Positions 34,076 to 42,657 of a DNA stretch of 64,000 nt are shown here, piece after piece. The position numbers and the translations under genes are program-made. Source of the DNA: Pseudomonas sp. UBA1879. Its GTDB lineage: Bacteria > Pseudomonadota > Gammaproteobacteria > Pseudomonadales > Pseudomonadaceae. Within the stretch, counting starts at the first letter, position 1, and each line of letters starts with the position of its first letter. The notes under the pieces are model-generated. The model saw only the letters and a program-made list of their open reading frames with translations. It searched no databases and was not told the origin of the DNA. The stretch spans positions 62,001 through 126,000 of the forward strand of contig NZ_DDHJ01000005.1 in NCBI RefSeq assembly GCF_002338065.1, read 5' to 3'.

Positions 34076-35026
34076 ATGAAAAAGCGCTTCATATGGGCTC
34101 TCGCAACAGCCGCGATGGCAATGGCCACGCCCTATTTGGCCCAGGCGGCAGAGTTTCCCGTCCCGAAGGGATTTAAAAGTGAGTTCAAAACCGTAGACGG
34201 GGTCAAGCTTCACTATGTGAAAGGCGGCACCGGACCTATGGTTTATCTGGTCCATGGTTTTGGACAAGCCTGGTACGAGTGGCACAACTTGATGCCTGAA
34301 CTTGCAAAAAATCACACCGTCGTTGCGGTGGATTTACCGGGTCTGGGCGAGTCGGAGCCGCCCAAAGCAGGATACAGCGGCACTGCAGTCTCGAAATACC
34401 TGTTTGACCTTGCAGATCAGTTAAGCGGCCACCAGCCTTTTGATCTGGTTGCCCACGACATCGGTATCTGGAACACCTATCCGTTGGCAGTCACGCATCA
34501 AAGTCAGATCAAAAAACTGGTGTTCATGGAAGCGCCGATTCCCGACAAGAGCGTGTACGATTTCCCGGCCTTCTCCCCTGAAGGGGAGTCACTGGTCTGG
34601 CATTTCAGCTTCTTCGCTGCAGGCGATCACATGGCCGAAACGTTGATTGCGGGGCATGAGAAGTTCTTCCTCAAGCGGTTCATCCAGTCGCACGCAGCCA
34701 GCATGGATGCGTTCACGCCGAAGCTGATTGATCTGTACGCCAAGTCATATGCCAAGCCCCAAACGCTGAATGCGTCGTTCGAGTATTACCGTGCTCTGAA
34801 CACATCGATCGCTGAAAACGCCGAACTGTCGAAGACGCCCTTGAACATGCCTACGTTGGCCATCGGCGGTGGCGGTCGCAATGGGTTGGGGCAATTTCAA
34901 ATAGACCAGACAAAAAAATATGCAACTAACGTCCAAGGCGAAATCTTGCCGGGTTGTGGGCACTGGTTGCCAGAAGAATGCTCCGCTGGGCTCAATGCGG
35001 CGGTGGTTAAATTTCTGGGTAACTGA
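34076..35026 (+). CDS. cif: Cif-like exported epoxide hydrolase
   Basis: A 316-residue exported protein (signal peptide MKKRFIWALATAAMAMATPY to LAQAA). It follows the P. aeruginosa Cif sequence closely, from memory, through FPVPKGF, DGVKLHYVKGG, LVHGFGQAWYEWH, LVAHDIGIWNTYP, EAPIPD and GCGHWLPEEC. The catalytic residues all sit one position earlier than in Cif: nucleophile D128, E152, ring-opening pair H176 and Y238, and H296. C294 and C302 match the Cif disulfide. Cif opens epoxides and, when secreted, lowers host CFTR levels. In this organism a role in epoxide use or host or plant interaction is inferred. Confidence 0.92.
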   Translation: MKKRFIWALATAAMAMATPYLAQAAEFPVPKGFKSEFKTVDGVKLHYVKGGTGPMVYLVHGFGQAWYEWHNLMPELAKNHTVVAVDLPGLGESEPPKAGYSGTAVSKYLFDLADQLSGHQPFDLVAHDIGIWNTYPLAVTHQSQIKKLVFMEAPIPDKSVYDFPAFSPEGESLVWHFSFFAAGDHMAETLIAGHEKFFLKRFIQSHAASMDAFTPKLIDLYAKSYAKPQTLNASFEYYRALNTSIAENAELSKTPLNMPTLAIGGGGRNGLGQFQIDQTKKYATNVQGEILPGCGHWLPEECSAGLNAAVVKFLGN

Positions 35027-35508
35027 CAGGCGCTGACGTGGACCGCACTCGGGTAATGGCGAAGTCTGAAGTTTGGGCTTCGTCCAGGGCCTGAGTTCGC
35101 ATTAAGTTGATCAGGACAGCGACATACGTGGCTGTGTTTTGCAGGATCACAAGTCTCGCGATACGCAGCCACTTACCCCTTACAAAAATGAACGGTGGAG
35201 GTACAGAAATATCAGTACCGTTCCCTGATGCGCTGTTACAGAATATTTTTAATTGTAACTATGCCAACGGTTAACTCAGTGTTACATGCCAGCTCTTTCA
35301 TGCGCTGCAAGCGCGGCCGCGGCATTACCCTCCTTGACTACGAGTCCCAGCTCGCATTTGTTCTGTCTCGTCCTGCGTTTCAAACCCCACGGGGTGAGTT
35401 CCAGGCGGTGACTTCTCGTCGTCGAATTGGCTCCGCAGCCGTCCCTGGAGTCATACGGGGGCAAGGACGCACCCACCTCTGGCGCCGCTCACTCACCGAG
35501 GATTTTGA
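35027..35508. other. Intergenic region with a related operator-like site
   Basis: About 480 bases without a convincing gene. It contains ACAAAAATGAACGGTGGAG at 35182-35200, a relative of the inverted-repeat motif. Between 35230 and 35290 there are three GTTACA/TGTAAC elements, of which the outer two are direct. The remainder up to the GlcG-like start shows no protein-like frame with a ribosome site. Confidence 0.4.
35188..35206. promoter_or_regulatory. Degenerate copy of the ATGTACG-N5-CGTACAT motif
   Basis: ATGAACG-GTGGA-GGTACAG: the left arm is well conserved, and the right arm matches five of seven bases of the site upstream of the Cif-like gene. It lies 320 bases before the GlcG-like gene. 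Confidence 0.3.
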
Positions 35509-36039
35509 ATGCTGACGCAGAACACCCTGACCTTGGCCGCTGCACGGCAGATTATCTTTGCGGCTGAAACCGAAGCCTATCGACTGGCCTGTCTGTGCTG
35601 TATTTCGGTCGTCGACATGCGCGGACAGATGATTGTCCAGGCACGCATGGACGGTGCGCTCGGGAGTCGGGTCGAGGAATCACACCACACAGCGCTCAAC
35701 GCATTAGCCGTGGGGCTCTGCCTGATGCTTCATCGGGCTTCGGGCGGTGCGCTGCCCGCAGGCCACGAAGCGCCAGAGGGCGAGGCGCATGGTGGTGAGA
35801 TACCCGTGGGCTGGGAGGGCGATGTCGTTGGCTCGCTGAAGGTGGAAGCCGGCGGGATCACCATTCAATCCGAGGGTGTGTTACGGGGAGCGATCGGCAT
35901 CAGCAGCGGCAGTGCGGACACTGACCAGGCGATCGCATTGGCCGCGTTAGAGGCCTACCGCTCATGCCAGACTCAGGACAAACAGGCGACATCGGCCGTT
36001 CAGCCGTTAGCCGGCAACATGTTCTTCGAGTTCCGCTGA
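35509..36039 (+). CDS. GlcG/HbpS-like protein
   Basis: This 176-residue protein opens with LTLAAARQIIFAAETEAYRL, then ISVVDMRGQMIVQARMDGA and ends with GVLRGAIGISSGSADTDQAI, the GlcG/HbpS (heme-binding-type) pattern. Compared with the usual ~140 residues it has an acidic insertion around residues 80-115 (GHEAPEGEAHGGEIPVGWEG). No signal peptide. GAGGA before the ATG supports the start. Function in this context is unknown. Confidence 0.75.
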   Translation: MLTQNTLTLAAARQIIFAAETEAYRLACLCCISVVDMRGQMIVQARMDGALGSRVEESHHTALNALAVGLCLMLHRASGGALPAGHEAPEGEAHGGEIPVGWEGDVVGSLKVEAGGITIQSEGVLRGAIGISSGSADTDQAIALAALEAYRSCQTQDKQATSAVQPLAGNMFFEFR

Positions 36040-36229
36040 AACCGTGCTCCTAGGCGATTGGCCGACGGTTGAACGAGGTGAACAGTTCATGGCCCTAGCC
36101 CGCTCGTGCGGACTGCCCGCCGAGCGCTTGAGCGATGAGCTCAGAATCACCGTTCCTGACAGGGGATTGGCCTGGGCTTGGATCAAAATAGAGGCTGGGT
36201 CCAGGCCCCCCATATCCGTGCAGCTGAAC

Positions 36230-37162
36230 CTAGCCCCGATGACGATATTCGCGCGGCGTTATGCCGGTATGGCGTCTGAATAAATGAGCGAAATAACTCG
36301 GACTGCCATAGCCGACTTCAAGGGCGATATTCAGGATGCTGAGATCGGATTCCAGAAGCAGCTCACGCGCCGCTTCCATGCGCAGATGAATAAAGTACTG
36401 GGATGGGCTCTGTCCTGTCGCTTTCTTGAACAGGCGACTGAAGTGCGAAACGCTCATGCCTGCTTCAGATGCCAGTCTGTCCAGGCTGAATGCACTGCCC
36501 ATCTCTGTTTGCAGGGTCGTAATGGCCTTATGGAGTTTGTAGGCCGGCAGGGCGTTGACATGTCTGGAGGGTTCGCCGCCTTCGCCATAGCGTCGGGCCA
36601 GATGCACGGCCAGCGCCTGGCCGACGCCTTGTAGATACAGCGAGCTGGCTTGCAGGCTCGACGTCACTTCGTGATAGAGGGCGCTCATCAGCCTCGTCAC
36701 TTCGGGATCTCGTTCGCCGGAGACCTCTCGTAGCTGCTGGACGCTGTCTGGACCCGAAACGATATCCCGCGCTGCAAGATCCAGCAGATGCTGACTGAGA
36801 TAGACATGCATCACTTCAAAGCCCTCATCGCTTTCTGCCTGCCATCGCATTTCATAGGGGAGGGGCGACGTTGTCAGGAAAAAGTCCCCCGCCGCAACAG
36901 GGGTGGCCGTCCACTCTTCGCTCCCAATGCGCTCTTCTATGACGGCAGCCCCTGAAACGATCAGAACGAGCAGAGGCTCTGCGACAGCAGGAATCATCAG
37001 ACTCTGCCGGGTGGTTCGATGCCTGAATAGCTGTACCTGCACCTGTGAGCTCAAGCTGTGGCCAAAAGGCCGATGGGCCGTAGCAGGCAGGTAGTCCGGC
37101 ATCTTATGGGCGGGAATCCGTTCTGGGTGATCTGAACGGGCGGGGTGGCCAGGCGTTTCCAT
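36230..37162 (-). CDS. AraC-family regulator
   Basis: A 310-residue protein with an N-terminal AraC-binding-like domain (EPLLVLIVSGAAVIEERIG, ATPVAAGDFFLTTSPLPYEM) and two C-terminal helix-turn-helix motifs (LDRLASEAGMSVSHFSRLFK; ILNIALEVGYGSPSYFAHLF) ending in TGITPREYRHRG. ATG at 37162 is chosen; upstream in-frame codons lack a usable ATG. It is divergent from the SDR gene at 37332 and probably regulates it. Confidence 0.9.
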   Translation of the reverse strand: METPGHPARSDHPERIPAHKMPDYLPATAHRPFGHSLSSQVQVQLFRHRTTRQSLMIPAVAEPLLVLIVSGAAVIEERIGSEEWTATPVAAGDFFLTTSPLPYEMRWQAESDEGFEVMHVYLSQHLLDLAARDIVSGPDSVQQLREVSGERDPEVTRLMSALYHEVTSSLQASSLYLQGVGQALAVHLARRYGEGGEPSRHVNALPAYKLHKAITTLQTEMGSAFSLDRLASEAGMSVSHFSRLFKKATGQSPSQYFIHLRMEAARELLLESDLSILNIALEVGYGSPSYFAHLFRRHTGITPREYRHRG

Positions 37163-37331
37163 CGCAGGGTCTTCTTGAGTGATGAGTCGACAGCGTAGCG
37201 AGTCGAGGTGACTAAAAGCAAAATCCCGACAGTCCGGCAAGACTGCGGCAGATCGGCACGACAGAATGGGAGAAGGTGTCGTCGTCTACAGCCGTAGCGG
37301 TTGCGGCTGGATGCCTTTTCTGGAGAGAAAG

Positions 37332-38090
37332 ATGACGACTGATACACGCAGTGAATTCGAAGGGCGGGTGGCGCTGGTGACCGGTGCAGCGAGTGGGATT
37401 GGCCGAGCTGTCGCCCTGATGCTGCATGAGCGTGGGGCTAAAGTGGTAGCTGAAGACAAAAGTCCGACAGTCGATCAACTGGCCCGGCCCGGCCTGGTCC
37501 CATTGATTGCGGATATCACTGAAGATGGCGCTGCCGAAACAGCAGTGGCGACAGCGATCGCGCACTTTGGTGGTCTGGATATATTGGTCAACAATGCCGG
37601 GATCATCATCAATAAACTGGTCGTGGACATGACACGCGATGACTGGGAGCGGATCCAGGCCGTCAATGTCACGGCCGCATTTTTACATGCTCGGGAAGCC
37701 ATAAAAGCGATGATCCCGAACCGAACGGGAGCCATTGTCAACATCGCGTCCTATGCGGCTTACCAGGCGTTTCCTACGATTGCGGCTTATACCGCGTCGA
37801 AAGGTGCGCTGGCCCAGCTGACGCGTACATTGGCTTTGGAGGTTATTGACTATGGCATACGCGTCAACGCAGTCGGCTCCGGAGATGTGGTGACCAATAT
37901 CCTCAACGAGGTTGTAGAAGACGGTCCGCAATTCCTCGCCCGGCACGGCGAAAAGACGCCGATCAAACGTGCAGCTCAGCCCGAGGAAATCGCTGAGGTC
38001 GTGACGTTCCTGGCATCGGAGCGGGCATCCTACATTTTGGGCGCCGTCGTCATGGCGGATGGAGGGATGAGCGTCCCCGCCGGAGCCTGA
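37332..38090 (+). CDS. SDR-family oxidoreductase
   Basis: A 252-residue SDR: TGAASGIGRAVAL loop, NNAGIIINK, Ser in VNIASYAAY, YTASK catalytic pair and VMADGGMSVPAGA at the end. AEDKS after strand 2 (an acidic residue) suggests NAD preference. The segment VGSGDVVTNI replaces the usual PG-x-V-x-T motif, an uncommon change. GGAGAG precedes the ATG at 37332. It is paired with the divergent AraC regulator. Confidence 0.9.
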   Translation: MTTDTRSEFEGRVALVTGAASGIGRAVALMLHERGAKVVAEDKSPTVDQLARPGLVPLIADITEDGAAETAVATAIAHFGGLDILVNNAGIIINKLVVDMTRDDWERIQAVNVTAAFLHAREAIKAMIPNRTGAIVNIASYAAYQAFPTIAAYTASKGALAQLTRTLALEVIDYGIRVNAVGSGDVVTNILNEVVEDGPQFLARHGEKTPIKRAAQPEEIAEVVTFLASERASYILGAVVMADGGMSVPAGA

Positions 38091-38210
38091 GGCAGACCAT
38101 TCAACTGATTCACACCGTGTCGACCCACTTGGCTCGGGGATCAAGTCGTGTGATGGGTTGATTGGCTCGCATCAATCCCAAAACGCGCCATGGCCAGACC
38201 GGTACCGAAA

Positions 38211-38233
38211 GCCGCCTCAACGGGCGGCTTTTT
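38211..38233. terminator. Bidirectional intrinsic terminator
   Basis: GCCGCC-TCAACG-GGCGGC with AAA before and TTTTT after. It ends the SDR transcript about 120 bases past its stop, before the next gene's GTG start. Confidence 0.75.
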
Positions 38234-38315
38234 GTTGAAGCCGTTGAACAACACAGACAACCCGCGACGATCCCCGGTGGTAGACTCTCGCCACTTCAAA
38301 CGAGGAGCGACAGAC

Positions 38316-38669
38316 GTGCGCAAGATGGCAATGATGGTGGCGGTGCTGATGCTGGCGGGCTGCGATGGTGGCAAACCGGCGACGCCGGCGAATGTTCCGA
38401 GCACGGATTCGGTGGCAGAAGCACCCACCCCGGCTTCGTCGCAGTGGACCATTCGCGTCCATTTGAAAGAAGCCCTGAGCGACATGGCTTATTGGCTGGT
38501 CGAGCACCATTATCCTTCGTACGTGGTCAAGGTCGATGGCAAGGAAGTCGTCATGATCGGTCCGTTCGAGTCGCAAGCCGTGGCCGAAAAGGCCAAAGCC
38601 GACATTGATGCCGCGTTGGTCAAGGGCCATCGCCTGTCGCAACTGGAAGTGATCCCGCCTAAATCCTGA
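38316..38669 (+). CDS. SPOR-like small lipoprotein
   Basis: A 117-residue lipoprotein: MRKMAMMVAVLMLAGC has a lipobox LAGC with Cys at residue 16. A Pro/Ala/Ser-rich linker is followed by a domain resembling SPOR (WTIRVHLKEAL, YVVKVDGKEVVMIGPFESQA, AEKAKADIDAAL). GTG at 38316 is the start because AGGAG lies seven bases upstream. SPOR domains bind denuded septal peptidoglycan, but only the fold-like pattern is visible here. Confidence 0.7.
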   Translation: MRKMAMMVAVLMLAGCDGGKPATPANVPSTDSVAEAPTPASSQWTIRVHLKEALSDMAYWLVEHHYPSYVVKVDGKEVVMIGPFESQAVAEKAKADIDAALVKGHRLSQLEVIPPKS

Positions 38670-38763
38670 TCGTTCGACGATCTGCCGCGACACCCCGACG
38701 TGGCTGTGCCACCCTGCCTTCACGCATTCGAATACTCGGGTGCGTGAACCGGGAATCGCCGTT

Positions 38764-39258
38764 ATGGACGAGATTCAACGCCTCAGCGAATTGCTGGCGG
38801 CCAATCAGCGCTACGAAGAACAGAAACAGCAACGTTTTCAGGATGACCTGGCACAGTGGAATGCCAGTATCGACGCACTTTACGCGCAGGTAGAGAGCTG
38901 GCTGCAGCCATTGGTCGATGCGCAGCAGACCCATTTCGAGTATGAGCCGCACTTGGCACAAGGCAGGGGTTACCCTGACGAGAACTCACCTTTCATGACC
39001 CGGCGCATGAGCTTTTTTCTGGGCGGTCATGAGGTCGCCTTTGTGCCCGAGGCCATGGGTTCGAAAGGGCAGGTGAGCCTTGCGGTGGCGGGCTTGAGTC
39101 TGCACGGGCAGGAGAAATACACCCTGCAACTGGATCCCATGCGTCGCGATTGGCTGCTGAAGAAGTCCGTCGGCGTCAAGGATTCGGAGCCTCTAGCGTT
39201 TACCGCAGATTATTTCGGGAAATTGCTGCAAGCGGTGGTGCCGCAGCGTCAGGGCTGA
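38764..39258 (+). CDS. Conserved-looking hypothetical protein
   Basis: A 164-residue cytoplasmic protein with an N-terminal coiled-coil-like helix (LSELLAANQRYEEQKQQRFQ) and a beta-rich C-terminal half (TRRMSFFLGGHEVAFVPEAM, LSLHGQEKYTLQLDPMRRDW). The start is uncertain between 38740 and 38764. I do not recognise the family; codon use is like that of the neighbours, so it is likely a real gene. Confidence 0.65.
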   Translation: MDEIQRLSELLAANQRYEEQKQQRFQDDLAQWNASIDALYAQVESWLQPLVDAQQTHFEYEPHLAQGRGYPDENSPFMTRRMSFFLGGHEVAFVPEAMGSKGQVSLAVAGLSLHGQEKYTLQLDPMRRDWLLKKSVGVKDSEPLAFTADYFGKLLQAVVPQRQG

Positions 39259-39426
39259 CCTGCGAATTAGCCGCGGTGGGGAGGGGCGCCGGGAATGGAC
39301 TGCGCACCGGCTGGCCGGCGCGAGCGGTGGGTCAATGGGCATGGCCACACTTGACCCTTTGCGTTCAAGAGCTGGCGCCTACCGTCGGTGACGCGCGCTC
39401 GTTGCAACGAAGTCGGCCAGAGCGGC

Positions 39427-39744
39427 TCAGCGGCGACCGAGCAACAGGCCGACCACCAGACCGAAACCGGCGGACACGGCAACGGTTTGCCATGGGTGGC
39501 CACCGATGTAGGTCTCGGTCGCCTGAACGGCGGGCTTGGTCTTGTCACGAACGCTGCTCAGGGAGTCAACGGCCTGTTTGAGTTTCAGGCTCAGTTGGGC
39601 ACGTACGGTTTCTGCCTCTTCGCCCACCAACGATGCGCTGTCCTTGAGCAGTTTGTCGGACTCTTCGATCAGGGCCGCCAGTTCGCTGAACGCTTGATCC
39701 TGGATCTGTTCGGCGGCGTTTTGGGCAGCAGTTTTACGAGCCAT
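39427..39744 (-). CDS. DUF883/ElaB-YqjD-like membrane-anchored protein
   Basis: A 105-residue protein: a helical soluble part (AEQIQDQAFSELAALIEESD, VGEEAETVRAQLSLKLKQAV), then HPWQTVAVSAGFGLVVGLLL followed by GRR, the C-terminal membrane anchor typical of ElaB/YqjD/YgaM proteins. Family members bind ribosomes and tether them to the inner membrane in stationary phase. AAGGAAA precedes ATG at 39744. Confidence 0.88.
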   Translation of the reverse strand: MARKTAAQNAAEQIQDQAFSELAALIEESDKLLKDSASLVGEEAETVRAQLSLKLKQAVDSLSSVRDKTKPAVQATETYIGGHPWQTVAVSAGFGLVVGLLLGRR

Positions 39745-39936
39745 GGCAAATTTCCTTTCAGTTGATAATGGCAGTGAGCAATGGAGTCGCATGGGCCGGG
39801 AAAAGTTGCAGGGTATTTCCAGCCCTCGGCAAAAATGGCGACGAATGTGGTCGGGCGTCGGCGGCAAGCGGGTGTAAGATGCTGACGCTTTTGAGCCAAC
39901 GTCCGGCTCCGTTTTTTGAACACAGAGGTAACCGTC

Positions 39937-40194
39937 ATGAGTTTCAACCTGGCCACTAAGTCTCTCGCCGAGCGCGCTGAAATCGAGGACGAGAAATCCC
40001 GTCTGTTCGACCTTTGGCAGAGCAATCTGGGCAAGGCCAAGGGCGAAGCCGCCCGGCTGATGGGGGAGCGCGCCAAGCGCAAGGGCAAATGGTCGGAGTG
40101 GGTCCGCTCGGAGCTCGACGCCATGTCCCCGCCTGAATACGCCAACATGGTGCGCGCCGAGGTCAACCGGCTGGTCGCTGCCGCCCGGGCCTGA
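39937..40194 (+). CDS. Small hypothetical protein (85 residues)
   Basis: MSFNLATKSLAERAEIEDEK, then SRLFDLWQSNLGKAKGEAAR and a basic middle (ERAKRKGKWSEW). It is helical, highly charged and without signal or membrane segments. AGAGGTA eight bases before ATG at 39937 is a good start signal. Family not recognised. It is divergent from the DUF883 gene with 192 bases between. Confidence 0.65.
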   Translation: MSFNLATKSLAERAEIEDEKSRLFDLWQSNLGKAKGEAARLMGERAKRKGKWSEWVRSELDAMSPPEYANMVRAEVNRLVAAARA

Positions 40195-40259
40195 GGGCCT
40201 GCTCGATCACGCGAGCAGCGCAGGCTGTCCAGCGGGGATAGCGGCTGAGCGGTGCGCGG

Positions 40260-40739
40260 TTACCAACTGCCGCTCGCCGGCTGCGGCAGACTCAGCGTGC
40301 CGCTGTCGTAAAAGCGCGTTGTCCCGAACAGCCCGCCTGCCAGTTTGCCGTGCAATTCGTAGGGCAGGTTGTCCAGCCTTTGTTGCTCGGTCAGCCCTAC
40401 GGCCTGGCGAAGCGCCGCAAACGCCGAGACCGTTACCGGCACCGTCAGCACACCCTCCGAGAACCGCGTGATCGTGCCTTTTTGATCGCTGACACCCGAG
40501 GCCAGCAGCTTGCCATTGACGTCCAGATTCAACGCCACGCCGTCATACGGGATGTCGACGTCGTTGGGGTTTTGCAGGCGCAGTTTGACCGCAAACCGAA
40601 TCTCCAGGTCTTGCCCTGGCAGAGGTTCGATGCCCACGACATTGATGTTCAGCGGGTCGCGGTTGGGGAACAGGGCGCAGGCGCTCAACGCCAGTAACAG
40701 CAAACAGGTGAACAAAGTGCGAATCGGGCGTTGCGGCAT
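40260..40739 (-). CDS. LEA14/WHy-domain lipoprotein
   Basis: A 159-residue protein with lipobox LSAC (TCLLLLALSAC, Cys near residue 21). It is followed by a water-stress/LEA-type-2 domain: EIRFAVKLRLQNPNDVDIPY and DGVALNLDVNGKLLASGVSD are the characteristic strands. The family is linked to desiccation and stress tolerance in bacteria and plants; the exact role is unknown. It follows the purine permease gene on the same strand with a 53-base gap. Confidence 0.85.
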   Translation of the reverse strand: MPQRPIRTLFTCLLLLALSACALFPNRDPLNINVVGIEPLPGQDLEIRFAVKLRLQNPNDVDIPYDGVALNLDVNGKLLASGVSDQKGTITRFSEGVLTVPVTVSAFAALRQAVGLTEQQRLDNLPYELHGKLAGGLFGTTRFYDSGTLSLPQPASGSW

Positions 40740-40792
40740 CGTGGCGCTCCAGTGGCGAGGCAGAGCGAGAGACAGCTCCCGCTCGTTGAAGC

Positions 40793-42277
40793 CTAGCGTT
40801 CCAACTGTGCGACCGTGTGTGAAGGGAGAGGTTCTGTTTGCCCGGGGGACGCCGGGTCTTGCAACACCTTGACGGTCGAGGCTTCCGGGTCGAATTCGGT
40901 GAGCTCTTCTTCTATAAAGTCTTCTGGCAGAAAGATATTGAGCAGGATCGCGCAGAAAGCGCCCACCGTGATTGGCGATTCGAAGATATTGTGCAGCGCC
41001 TTGGGCAGTTCGCGCAGCACCTCCGGCACCGCCGCCACGCCGAGGCCCATGCCCAGGGAAATGGCCACGATCAGCATGTTGCGCCGATGCAGACCCGCTT
41101 CGGAGAGGATCTTGATGCCCGCCACGGCAACGGTGCCGAACATGATCAGCGTTGCGCCGCCCAGCACCGGTTTGGGCATCAGTTGCAGCACCGCGCCGAT
41201 GATCGGGAACAGCCCCAGCAACACCAGAATCCCGGCGATGAAAAACGCCACGTAGCGGCTGGCGACTCCGGTCAGCTGGATCACCCCGTTATTCTGGGCG
41301 AAGGTCACCATCGGCAGGCTGTTGAAGGTCGCGGCCATGGCCGAGTTGAGGCCATCGGCAAGCAAGCCTGACTTGATCCGGCGGATGTACACCGGGCCGC
41401 TCACGGGTTGCTGGGAAATCATCGAGTTGGCGGTCAGATCCCCTGCGGCCTCCAGCGGCGATACCAGAAAGATCACGGCAATCGGAATGAAGGCCAGCAG
41501 GTCGAACGAAAAACCGTACTTGAAGGGCACCGGAATGCTCATCACCGGCACCTGCGGCATGTGCGCGAAATCCACGCGGCCCATGTACCAGGCCACCACG
41601 AAGCCAAGGGTCAAGCCGATGATGATTGCGCTAAGACGCAGCAACGGAATGTTGAACCGGTTGAGCAGCACGATCGTGCCCAGCACCAATGCCGCCAGGC
41701 CGAGGTTCGCGGCAGAGCCCAGATCCGCGGCGCCGAAACCACCGGCCATGTCGGTCATCGCCACCTTGAGCAAGGACAGTCCCATCAAGGTGATGATCGT
41801 GCCGGTGACCACGGGGGTGATCAGCTTGCGCAGCTTCCCGATAAACTGACTCAACACCACCTCGACGAACGCGGCGCAAAAACACACCCCGAAAATGGTC
41901 GAGAGGATTTCCTCGGTCCCGCCCCCTCGGCTTTTCACCAGAAAACCGGCGCTGAGGATCACGCTGAGGAAGGAAAAGCTGGTCCCTTGCAGGCACAGCA
42001 GGCCCGAGCCGATAGGGCCAAAACGCTTGGCTTGCACGAAGGTACCCAGGCCTGACACGAACAGCGCCATGCTGATCAGGTAGGGCACTTCACTGTCCAG
42101 GCCCAACACGCCCCCGACGATCAGGGTTGGCGTAATGATGCCGACGAAGCTGGCCAGCACGTGTTGCAAGGCGGCAAAGACCGCAGCGGTGAAGTGCGGG
42201 CGGTCGTTGAGGCCGTAGATCAGGTCGGTGTGGCTCGCGGCGGGGCGCGACGGGGACGTGTTTTGCGGTGTGGTCAT
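40793..42277 (-). CDS. NCS2 xanthine/uric-acid permease (XanP type)
   Basis: A 494-residue inner-membrane symporter with about 14 hydrophobic segments. The signature FNSLPMVTFAQNNGVIQLTG is that of XanP-type permeases; Glu in PLEAAGDLTANS and the QNNG motif line the substrate site in the family. A proton-coupled purine-base importer is expected. The start is ATG at 42277 (MTTPQNTSPS); the 23 codons upstream lack a good start signal. Confidence 0.9.
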   Translation of the reverse strand: MTTPQNTSPSRPAASHTDLIYGLNDRPHFTAAVFAALQHVLASFVGIITPTLIVGGVLGLDSEVPYLISMALFVSGLGTFVQAKRFGPIGSGLLCLQGTSFSFLSVILSAGFLVKSRGGGTEEILSTIFGVCFCAAFVEVVLSQFIGKLRKLITPVVTGTIITLMGLSLLKVAMTDMAGGFGAADLGSAANLGLAALVLGTIVLLNRFNIPLLRLSAIIIGLTLGFVVAWYMGRVDFAHMPQVPVMSIPVPFKYGFSFDLLAFIPIAVIFLVSPLEAAGDLTANSMISQQPVSGPVYIRRIKSGLLADGLNSAMAATFNSLPMVTFAQNNGVIQLTGVASRYVAFFIAGILVLLGLFPIIGAVLQLMPKPVLGGATLIMFGTVAVAGIKILSEAGLHRRNMLIVAISLGMGLGVAAVPEVLRELPKALHNIFESPITVGAFCAILLNIFLPEDFIEEELTEFDPEASTVKVLQDPASPGQTEPLPSHTVAQLER

Positions 42278-42657
42278 GGTTAGCCTGCCAATTGTTTTTA
42301 TTCGGTCGTGGGCTTTGCAGGTGACGCAATAGTGACCTGACAACAAAAGCTGCCTGTTGGGTCAGGTTTGACGACTTTACAACATGTCTACACAGCTAAA
42401 AACAATTTTCGAGAATATTGTGTACAAAAAAAAGAATCGCGAGCGATGTAGGGCCTGTGAGAAAAGGGCGCGCAGAATGCCAGAAAACGCTTCGCGGGTA
42501 TGCAGAAGGCGCTTATTCTGTGGCCACTGAACCTTGATACGCCGGTCGGCGTCCTAACGGATGCCTGATTTTCAGTCGGCGTCAGGTATCGCTCGAGGCA
42601 GCTCTTGATCACAAGAAGCATCGACAGGGAGGTTTCAACCGGGGTGTAACGATCTTC
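42278..42657. other. Divergent promoter region of purine permease and ArsR gene
   Basis: About 380 bases with an AT-rich patch at 42370-42435. It includes TTGTGTACAA (42418-42427), close to the TTGTATACAA-type sites of FCD-subfamily GntR repressors often found before purine genes. No gene is seen. Confidence 0.4.

Noticed and set aside
35195..35515. 106-codon frame before the GlcG-like gene
   Set aside because: No ribosome site, odd composition (many Arg, Ser, Leu), and it overlaps regulatory-looking repeats.
36044..36283. Short frame between the GlcG-like gene and the AraC gene
   Set aside because: Starts at a poor GTG, overlaps the AraC 3' end and shows no family features; an internal ATG at 36090 has a weak ribosome site but remains unconvincing.
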